Part shown: piece by piece, positions 55,336 to 62,433 of the stretch
Position numbering within the stretch: the first letter of the stretch is position 1
How the letters are laid out: the number at the start of each line of letters is the position of its first letter
Assembly: GCA_030431255.1 (NCBI GenBank)
Contig: JAUIJL010000005.1
Span: 465,313 to 529,312, forward strand
Origin: Thermoanaerobaculia bacterium
GTDB taxonomy: Bacteria; Acidobacteriota; Thermoanaerobaculia; Multivoradales; J023
DNA length: 64,000 bases
Reading direction: 5' to 3'
Position numbers and translations under genes: made by a program
Notes under the pieces: generated by a model
What the model was told of the DNA's origin: nothing
The model's input: only the letters and a program-made list of their open reading frames with translations
Database searches by the model: none

Positions 55336-55661
55336 TTGCCCGAAGTCCACAACCTCCTGGAGAAACCTCAGATGCTCGCAGAAACCGTCAAATCCTGGCC
55401 CAAGGAGTGGTTGGCTCAAGGTCGGGCCGAAGGCCGTGTCGAGGGTCGGGCCGAAGGCCGTGTCGAGGGCCGAACCGAAGGAAAAGTCGAGGGCTCGCTG
55501 AGGGTCACCGGGTTTCCATCTTCGACGTCTGCCGACTACGAGGCCTGGAGCTTTCTGAGAAACAGCACCGCCAGATTGAAGAGACCTTCGATCACGAGCA
55601 GCTGAGAGAATGGTTGAGCAGGGCCATCCAGGTCGATTCCGCGGATGAGATTTTCTCCTAG
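55336..55661 (+). pseudogene. Frameshifted, 5'-truncated remnant of a PD-(D/E)XK-type (Rpn/DUF4351-like) protein
   Basis: One frame reads EVHNLLEKPQMLAETVKSW and then several EGR repeats, the usual linker before the C-terminal region in Rpn/PD-(D/E)XK transposase-associated proteins. A second frame, shifted by one relative to it from about 55,500, continues with LRGLELSEKQHRQIEETFDH and REWLSRAIQVDSADEIF, the expected C-terminal helical part. The N-terminal nuclease domain is absent, because upstream sequence is the terminator and unrelated spacer. Two lesions (5' loss and a frameshift) make this a decayed fragment. The family name rests on remembered linker and tail patterns. The sequence between 55,661 and 56,174 holds no gene I can support. 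Confidence 0.65.
55420..55494 (+). repeat. 12/24-bp tandem repeat encoding EGR units
   Basis: Direct copies of GGTCGGGCCGAAGGCCGTGT and variants follow one another, encoding EGRxEGRxEGR in the pseudogene. Confidence 0.75.
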
Positions 55662-56189
55662 CGCGATTTTGGCCAGTCAGCTTTAGGGCTGGGACCTGAC
55701 CTCGGCGAAAATCTCAATCTCGGCCCAGATACGTTCACTCAACATTCTTCTGTACCGTATTACTGGACTACCGTTCCGCCTCGAAAACTGACTTTCATCC
55801 GCGGCTAGCATCGCCGGGCATCGTTTTGAAGCCGCGGAGGCGCTCAGAGTGCGATCCTAGTCCTTGGGAGCTCCTGTCGGGTTGACCGTTCAGCCAAGCT
55901 CATCCACAACCCCGCCTCCAAAATCCTCATCCTTCCGCCTAGACATTTCCGCACTCTGTTTGCATTTTCTACCTGATCTATTCGCTGGAGTCTTGACGAT
56001 TCCCGGCTTGCAATTCCAGATTTAGCCGTGTACTCTGTCGCCATATCCTTTGTGTTTGCAGTCCGGGACCCGTCCATGCGGATCAGCTCGGCTTTCCAGC
56101 CGAAAGCTGATTGGCTTTCTGCTGAAAGCTGAACCGTGATGTATGGGCTTTTAGGACAACCCTAGTTAGTTAACGTGGAGATGGTAACG

Positions 56190-59100
56190 ATGCATGAGCT
56201 ACGACGTGTAGCAAAGAATTCCTGTATCTCGGCCATGGTGTTGGCACTGCCTCTGGCAGGCGCCCTCCAGGCCCAGGTAGAACCCGTCAAATCCCCCAAC
56301 GTGGCCGCGAAAGCCTTCAAGCACGCGGACCTCACCGTCGAGGAGTACTACGAGACTCTCGACTCCCTCGCCAGCGTCTCCCGTGACGCCGCGACCCAAG
56401 CCCGCCGCGACCTCAACGAGCTTTCGGTCAACACCGAAACCGCCCGCATCGACAAACGCACGGGCCGTTTTGTGACCTTGATGCCGACCACCCCGCTGCT
56501 GCCGGGCCGTGGCGTGGGCAACGACCTCACCTGGTCGGATCTCGGCCGCGCGACCGCACCCACCGATCATGAGCAATTGGAAGCCGAGGCTTTCCAGGCG
56601 TTCAAAGACTACTTGGTCGTCAACCAAGCTCAGTTGGGTCTCGACCTGACGGAGCTCGGCAAAGAGCGGATCGCCGCACACGATCGTGGCGATCTCATCC
56701 AAATTCACATTCCGCGGACGTTCGACGGTATTCCGGTGCGTGGCGCCAGCCTGTCGGCGGTGATCGGCCAGGGCAACCTGACCCTCATGAGCCTCAGCCG
56801 CTGGGGTGATCGTCCCGCCGGCAACAGCCGTCCGGGCATCAGCTCGGGCAAGGCTCTCAAGCTGGCTGAGAAACACTGGGCCCCCGTGGCCATCACCCGC
56901 GAAAGCGGTAAGCCCGAGCTCGTCTACTTGCCCATGGCCAATGGCGTTTCCCGCTCGGCGGTGAGCTTCGGCCAAGGCTACCGTTATGCCTTGGCTTGGG
57001 CGATCAACGTCCAGGTCGCCGGCGACGGTGGCAATTGGGAGGTCTTGGTCGACGCCCATTCCGGCGAGATCTTGGCCACCGAAGACACCAACCATTACTT
57101 CGAAGCTAAAGGTGGCGTGCAGCCCGTGACCAACGACGGCGTGGTGCCGGACGGTGTTGAAGTCGCCGGTGAGCCCATGCCCTTCATGGAAGTCGGCAGC
57201 CAGATCACCGACACCGGTGGCAACTTCACCGCCAGCGGCAACCAAACCGCTCGTTTCTACGGCCCCTACGTCAACATGGCCGACAACTGCGGTACCGACA
57301 GCTTGACCCAAAGCGGCGGCATTGATTGGGGCACCTCCGGTGGCACCGATTGCACCACCCCCGGCTTCGGTGGAGCGGGTAACACCCACGCTTCCCGCGA
57401 CGGTTTCTACGAGCTCAACAAGCTCAAAGAAATGGCCCGCGGCCTCCTGCCCACCAACGGCTGGTTGCAGAACCGCCTGACCGCGAACATGAACATCAAC
57501 AACACGTGTAACGCGTTCTGGAACGGCTCGACCGTGAACTTCTACCGCTCCGGCGGTGGCTGCGCCAACACCGGTGAGATCGCCGCCGTATTCGATCACG
57601 AGTGGGGCCACGGCATGGACGCCAACGACGTCAACGGTGGCATCGCCAGCCCGTCCGGTGAGGGCATCGCCGATATCTACACCGCCCTTCGTCTCAACAC
57701 CTCCTGCATCGGTCGCAACTTCCTGTCGTCCAACTGCTCCGGCAACGGCGACCCCTGCACCAATTGCACCGGTGTTCGCGACATCGACTACCTGAAGCGC
57801 CAATCCGGCAACCCCCACACTTACACCTGGTCCAACAGCAACTGTGGCGGCAGCGTCCACTGTGTCGGCGCCGTGTACTCGGAAGCCGTGTGGTCCTTGT
57901 GGAAGCGTAAGCTGCAAAGCGCGCCCTACAACTACGACAACAACACCGCGCACGAGATCGTCAATCGCTTGACCTTCATCGCTGCCGGTGCCACCAGCAC
58001 CTGGTTCTCCGGTGGTCCGCCGAACGGTGGTTGCTCCGGCTCCAGCGGTTACAACAACTTCTTGGCCGCCGACGACGACAACGGCAACTTGAACGACGGT
58101 ACACCGCATATGACGGCCATCTACCAATCGTTCAACGACCAGCAGATCGCTTGCGGCAGCCCGTCGGTCCAAGACGCCGGTTGCTCCGGAACGCCTTCCA
58201 GCGCTCCCACTGTCACCGCGACCGGTGGCAACAACTCGGTTTCTTTGAGCTGGGGCGCGGTCTCCGGTGCCTCCAGCTACTCCGTCTTCCGCACCGAAGG
58301 TGTCTTCGGCTGCGACTTCGGTAAGGTCAAGATCGCCGACCAACAATCCGGCACCTCGTTCAACGACACCGGGCTACAAAACGGCCGTGACTACTCCTAC
58401 GTGGTGATCCCGATGGGCTCCACCGCTGGTTGCTTCGGTCCTGCTTCCTCCTGCACCACCGGCACGCCCACTGGCGGCGGCGGTGGTGGCGGCGGTGGCG
58501 GTGGCGGTGGCGGTGGCGGTGGCGGTGGCGGCGGTGGCGGTGGCGGTGGCGGCGGTCAAACCGCTACCTACGACGCTTCCCTCGGCGCCCCGAAATGCGG
58601 CACCGTCGGCAACAGCTGTGACTCCGTGGCCTTGCTCGACAGCCGTAGCGCCAGCTTGAGCCCGGCCGAGCCGAACCAACCCAACACCCTCGATTCCTGC
58701 ACGGATGGAACCTCCGGCTCCTACCACAGCGACGAATCGAACGATCGGATCGTGGTCAGCACGGTCAGTGGCAACAACTTCGCCCCGGGCGAGTTGGTGC
58801 GGGTCGACGCGACGGTCTACGCCTGGAGCACCGGCACCTCTGATCACCTCGACCTCTACTATGCGGCCGACGCGAACAGCCCGAGCTGGCAGCTGATCCA
58901 GACGATCAACCTCAGCTCCGGTGGTCTGCAGACCTTGTCCGCGACCTACACCTTGCCGGCCGGCACCATGCAAGCCGTTCGCGCCAACTTCCGCTACAAC
59001 GGAAGCCCGAGCAGCTGTGGAACCGGTAATTACGACGACACCGACGACCTCGTCTTCGCCGTGGACGGCGGTGGCGGCGGTGGTGGCGGTGGCGGTGGTG

Positions 59101-59636
59101 GTGGCGGCGGTTGCGCTGCCGACGAGGACTTCGACGGCGGTGCCACCTGGAGCACCAGTGGCAGCACCTGCTCCACCGGTACCTTCATCAACGGCTCGCC
59201 GACGCAAATCGTCAACGGTGGCGTGACCACCCAGCTCGCCGGTGACCACACCGGTGGCGGCAACGCCCTCTTCACCGCAACCAACACCAGCGCCGGCGTC
59301 AACGACGTCGATGGTGGTGAGTGCCGTGCCACCTCCCCGACCTACGCCGTTTCCGCGGCCTCTGACGTGTCGGTGTGGTACTTCCACGGTCAACGGGACG
59401 CTGGTGACGACGCCTCGGGCGACTACTTCGCGCTCGAGATCTCCACCGACGGTGGCGCCACGTTCTCGGCCTTCGCATCGGCCGGTGACGTGACCTCCAA
59501 CGCGGTTTGGACCCAGGCCACCACCACGGTGCCCGCCGGTTCCAACGTCGTGTTGCGGGTTCGCGCTTCCGACGGCTCCAGCGCTGGTGACTTGGTCGAG
59601 GCCGGTATCGACGACGTGTCGATCTGCCCGCAATGA
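56190..59636 (+). CDS. Secreted zinc metallopeptidase (HEWGH), smaller tandem paralogue
   Basis: ATG at 56190 is preferred over a GTG at 56175, because the AACGTGGAGATGG context lines up with the leader of the paralogue at 50361, where the ATG follows. The product has 1,148 residues. Signal peptide (LPLAGALQAQ), propeptide (DGIPVRGASLSAVIGQGNL) and catalytic domain (HEWGHGMD from His470, then SGEGIADIY) closely match the first paralogue. After an Fn3-like domain comes a 28-Gly tract, one module A, a 15-Gly tract and C-terminal module B. The Ig-like domains and one module A of the paralogue are missing. Stretches are identical at the DNA level, including 58 bp in module B, so duplication was recent or conversion is active. 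A very strong terminator follows. Confidence 0.9.
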   Translation: MHELRRVAKNSCISAMVLALPLAGALQAQVEPVKSPNVAAKAFKHADLTVEEYYETLDSLASVSRDAATQARRDLNELSVNTETARIDKRTGRFVTLMPTTPLLPGRGVGNDLTWSDLGRATAPTDHEQLEAEAFQAFKDYLVVNQAQLGLDLTELGKERIAAHDRGDLIQIHIPRTFDGIPVRGASLSAVIGQGNLTLMSLSRWGDRPAGNSRPGISSGKALKLAEKHWAPVAITRESGKPELVYLPMANGVSRSAVSFGQGYRYALAWAINVQVAGDGGNWEVLVDAHSGEILATEDTNHYFEAKGGVQPVTNDGVVPDGVEVAGEPMPFMEVGSQITDTGGNFTASGNQTARFYGPYVNMADNCGTDSLTQSGGIDWGTSGGTDCTTPGFGGAGNTHASRDGFYELNKLKEMARGLLPTNGWLQNRLTANMNINNTCNAFWNGSTVNFYRSGGGCANTGEIAAVFDHEWGHGMDANDVNGGIASPSGEGIADIYTALRLNTSCIGRNFLSSNCSGNGDPCTNCTGVRDIDYLKRQSGNPHTYTWSNSNCGGSVHCVGAVYSEAVWSLWKRKLQSAPYNYDNNTAHEIVNRLTFIAAGATSTWFSGGPPNGGCSGSSGYNNFLAADDDNGNLNDGTPHMTAIYQSFNDQQIACGSPSVQDAGCSGTPSSAPTVTATGGNNSVSLSWGAVSGASSYSVFRTEGVFGCDFGKVKIADQQSGTSFNDTGLQNGRDYSYVVIPMGSTAGCFGPASSCTTGTPTGGGGGGGGGGGGGGGGGGGGGGGGGGGGQTATYDASLGAPKCGTVGNSCDSVALLDSRSASLSPAEPNQPNTLDSCTDGTSGSYHSDESNDRIVVSTVSGNNFAPGELVRVDATVYAWSTGTSDHLDLYYAADANSPSWQLIQTINLSSGGLQTLSATYTLPAGTMQAVRANFRYNGSPSSCGTGNYDDTDDLVFAVDGGGGGGGGGGGGGGGCAADEDFDGGATWSTSGSTCSTGTFINGSPTQIVNGGVTTQLAGDHTGGGNALFTATNTSAGVNDVDGGECRATSPTYAVSAASDVSVWYFHGQRDAGDDASGDYFALEISTDGGATFSAFASAGDVTSNAVWTQATTTVPAGSNVVLRVRASDGSSAGDLVEAGIDDVSICPQ
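58473..58556 (+). repeat. GGN tract encoding 28 glycines
   Basis: Twenty-eight consecutive GGC/GGT codons lie between the Fn3-like domain and module A. It is the longest of six such tracts in the window. Confidence 0.9.
58557..59063 (+). repeat. Shared module A in the smaller metallopeptidase
   Basis: It encodes YDASLGAP, EPNQPNTLDSC, YHSDESND, LDLYYAADANSPSW and DDLVFAV, and is bordered by a Gly tract on each side. Confidence 0.85.
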
Positions 59637-59655
59637 TCTGACACCACGTTGAAAG

Positions 59656-59716
59656 TGACCGCTTCGGCGGTCATGAAAACGCCGATCGAGCTCTCTCGAT
59701 CGGCGTTTTCTTTTTT
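59656..59716 (+). terminator. UUCG hairpin plus strong intrinsic terminator
   Basis: A 7-bp stem with a TTCG loop (59656-59673) is followed by a perfect 15-bp stem (59676-59690 with 59695-59709, 4-nt loop) and a tail of ten bases that are nearly all T. It ends the metallopeptidase transcript. Confidence 0.9.
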
Positions 59717-59803
59717 GGGCGGGATGGCGATCCTCGGCCTTGAAACCCTTGTCGGTCTTCGTGTCTCACAAGGAGTAGAGGCTGTTTCGATTGAGGAGAA
59801 TTC

Positions 59804-61318
59804 ATGGACGACCCGTCAAAGACGTCATTCCCATTTCACCGGCGAGCCCGACGGCTCCGGCCGACGGCCGTATTCTTAGTGCTGCTCGTGGCCTCACCGG
59901 CCCTATCGGCGGGAACCGACTTGAGCTTGGAGCAAGCGATCCGTCTTGGACGGACCGAGGCCCGAGAGGTTGCCGCGGCCGAAGCCCGGCTGGCGGCCGG
60001 GCAGGCCCGTGCCGACTTGGCCCGAGGCTTCCGCAAAGGCACACTCTCGCTGAGCGAGGTCTGGGTCCGCACGGACTCCCCCGCCGAGGTATTCGCCCTC
60101 GAGCTGAGCCAGGAGCGCTTCTCCTTCTCAGATTTCGTAGCCGGCGACCCCAACCATCCCGACGCCCTGGAAAGCGCCACCACCCGCCTACAGCTGGACG
60201 TGCCCCTCTACACCGCCGGCGAGCTGGGGAGCCGGGTTGAGCAAGCATCCCTGGAGGCGGAGGCCCTCGCCGACGACCTGGGCACAGCCGGTGACCGCGC
60301 CGGCTTGGCGGCCGGAGAAGCATGGATCCGTCTGGCCGAGGCCAGGGAACGGGTGGCCTTGATCGAACGCTCCCTCGACACCGTGAAGGCTCACGCCCAC
60401 CGAGCCGGCCTGCTGGTCGAGCAAGGAATGGCTGTGGAATCCGACCGACTGCGCGCTGAGGTTGAAATGGCGCGCGTCGCCGACTTGCTGTCAGCAGCCC
60501 GCTCCGGCAACAGGGTGGCCCAAGCCCAGCTGTCCTTCGTCCTGAACCGGCCCCTCGACACGGCTTGGAGCCTGACACCCCTGGCAGAGCCGCCCGAGCT
60601 CCCCCAGATCCAGGACCTTTTGCGGTCCGCCGACGACCGGACGGATCTCGCGGCGGCACGCCGGCGTCTGTCTATCGCTCAGCTGGAGGAGAAGGTCGCC
60701 CGCTCTGCTCGCCTTCCCAGGGCGGGCTTCGTGGCGCGTTACGACTTGGTGGACGATACCCCTTTCGGCGCCGAGGGCAACCACACGTCCCTGATGGTTC
60801 AGGCGCGGGTCGACCTGTGGACCGGTGGCCGGCATCGGGCGGCCGTTGCCGCCGCCGGCGCCGATGCCGAGCGAGCGGCCCACGAGGTCGAAGCCTTCGC
60901 CGCCGGCGTCCGGCTGGCGGTGCTGGCGGCCCACAGCGAGGCCACCAGCGCCCGTGAGCGCTACGCGACGGCTCTGGCGGCCCAGGCAGCCGCGAGAGAG
61001 AACGAGCGCATCCTCAAGGCGCGCTTCCAACAAGGTGTCGCGCCCTTGCTCGACCTGCTCGACGCCACCAGCGCCCGACGCGAGGCGGAGGCCCGGGAGC
61101 TGATAGCCCGCGCCGACAGCCACCGCACGGTCCTACGCCTGTGGGTATCCGCCGGTCGAACGCTGGATCGGTGGCGGCTCATCAACCCCGATGCCGAACC
61201 TGATCCGGCTCCCCGGCCGATGGCGGGGAGTGCTCACCCATCAACGGCCCTAGGCGATATCCCGACCGATACCCCGAAGTCTGAGACTTCTACAGAGCTG
61301 CGAGGAGAACGCCCATGA
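59804..61318 (+). CDS. TolC-family outer-membrane efflux protein
   Basis: ATG at 59804 follows GAGGAGA. The 504-residue product has a signal peptide (AVFLVLLVASPALSAG) and the two-fold repeated helical pattern of outer-membrane factors. It starts LSLEQAIRLGRTEAREVAAAEARL and has long coiled-coil-like helices, with strands such as TRLQLDVPLYTAGEL and TSLMVQARVDLWTGGRH. In each half a beta-hairpin inserts in the outer membrane and helices form the periplasmic tunnel. It is the first gene of an operon with the adaptor and pump that follow: the adaptor ATG overlaps this stop by 4 bp. The C-terminal ~40 residues are a Pro-rich tail. The gene order (channel, adaptor, pump) is seen in many RND operons. 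Confidence 0.92.
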   Translation: MDDPSKTSFPFHRRARRLRPTAVFLVLLVASPALSAGTDLSLEQAIRLGRTEAREVAAAEARLAAGQARADLARGFRKGTLSLSEVWVRTDSPAEVFALELSQERFSFSDFVAGDPNHPDALESATTRLQLDVPLYTAGELGSRVEQASLEAEALADDLGTAGDRAGLAAGEAWIRLAEARERVALIERSLDTVKAHAHRAGLLVEQGMAVESDRLRAEVEMARVADLLSAARSGNRVAQAQLSFVLNRPLDTAWSLTPLAEPPELPQIQDLLRSADDRTDLAAARRRLSIAQLEEKVARSARLPRAGFVARYDLVDDTPFGAEGNHTSLMVQARVDLWTGGRHRAAVAAAGADAERAAHEVEAFAAGVRLAVLAAHSEATSARERYATALAAQAAARENERILKARFQQGVAPLLDLLDATSARREAEARELIARADSHRTVLRLWVSAGRTLDRWRLINPDAEPDPAPRPMAGSAHPSTALGDIPTDTPKSETSTELRGERP

Positions 61319-62433
61319 ACCGCTCTCGTCTTCCCCTTCACCCCAAACACGCCGCTCTTACAATGGTCCTCGTAGCCACAGGGCTGTTCAATATCGCCTG
61401 TGGATCGCCGCCGCCCGAGCTCGAGACCACACAATCCCCAACGGTGCGAGCCTCGATTGCCGCTGCTGAGCGCTTCGAGCTCGAGGATTGGGTGGAGCTA
61501 CCGGGCACTGTGGTGGCCGCTCAGACCGGCACGGTGTCCGCGCGGGTGATGGCCACGGTGACCGCCGTCCATGCCGACGCCGGCCGACGCGTTCGGCGTG
61601 GAGATCTACTGCTTGAGATCGATCCGCAAACGGCCGGCGGTCAAGTGGAGCAAGCGCGCGGCGCCCTGGCCCAAGCGCGGGCGAGGGTCCCGCTGGCGAC
61701 CCGCAATGCCGAGCGATTCCAGGCGCTTCTGGCGGAAAATGCCGCTTCCCAGCTGGAGGTGGAGGCCGCAGAAGCGGACCTGGAACAGGCCCGGGGAGCG
61801 GTCGCCCAAGCCGAAGGTGCCCTGGCCGCCGCCGAATCCCTAGCCCGGGATACCCAGGTCACAGCCCCCTTTGCCGGCCGAATCGTGCGTCGCTGGGTGG
61901 ATGTCGGTGATTTGGCGGCCCCTGGCCGACCATTGGTGGAGATCGAAACCGAAACCGCCCAAGGCCTGGCGGTGGCAGTGCCCGAGAGCTTGTGGACGCG
62001 AGCAGCCCTGGAAGTGGGCGACACCGTGCCCGTTCGCCTCGATGCCCGGCCGAATCTCGGCGAGCTTCCGGGTACCGTCGCCGAAGTCGTTCCAACGGCG
62101 GACTCCGGAAGTCACTCCTTCCGAATCGAAATCCAGCTCCCGGGAGGCGAGGACATCTCCATAGCTAACGGCGCCGCGGGTCGGGCTTTGATCAAGGCGG
62201 GCAGCCGGGAGGTCATCGCCGCCCCACTAACAGCGGTGGTGCGTCACGGCGGGCTTGAGCTGGTGGTGCTGCGCTCCGGAGACGGCACCACCGAGACCCG
62301 CGCTATAACCACCGGCCGAGCGCTCGACGGCGAACGGATCGAGGTGCTCTCGGGTTTGATGGGGGACGAGCAGCTGTTGTTGGATTTGCGGGCGGTGCCA
62401 CCCGCCGGTAGTCCCGTCGAGGTGCGGCGATGA
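61315..62433 (+). CDS. RND efflux periplasmic adaptor (MFP/HlyD family), lipoprotein
   Basis: ATG at 61315 overlaps the upstream stop (ATGA) and has AGGAGA at a 6-nt spacing. The 372-residue product has a lipoprotein signal (GLFNIAC, Cys29), which anchors it at the periplasmic face of the inner membrane. Domains follow the adaptor order: a barrel-sandwich half (VELPGTVVAAQTGTVSARV, RRVRRGDLLLEID) and a helical hairpin of about 70 Ala- and Gln-rich residues (QARGALAQARARVPLATRN). The second lipoyl half (TQVTAPFAGRIVRRWVDVGD), a beta-barrel and a C-terminal membrane-proximal domain complete it. It links the TolC-type channel to the pump encoded next, whose start overlaps this stop by 4 bp. Confidence 0.92.
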   Translation: MNRSRLPLHPKHAALTMVLVATGLFNIACGSPPPELETTQSPTVRASIAAAERFELEDWVELPGTVVAAQTGTVSARVMATVTAVHADAGRRVRRGDLLLEIDPQTAGGQVEQARGALAQARARVPLATRNAERFQALLAENAASQLEVEAAEADLEQARGAVAQAEGALAAAESLARDTQVTAPFAGRIVRRWVDVGDLAAPGRPLVEIETETAQGLAVAVPESLWTRAALEVGDTVPVRLDARPNLGELPGTVAEVVPTADSGSHSFRIEIQLPGGEDISIANGAAGRALIKAGSREVIAAPLTAVVRHGGLELVVLRSGDGTTETRAITTGRALDGERIEVLSGLMGDEQLLLDLRAVPPAGSPVEVRR

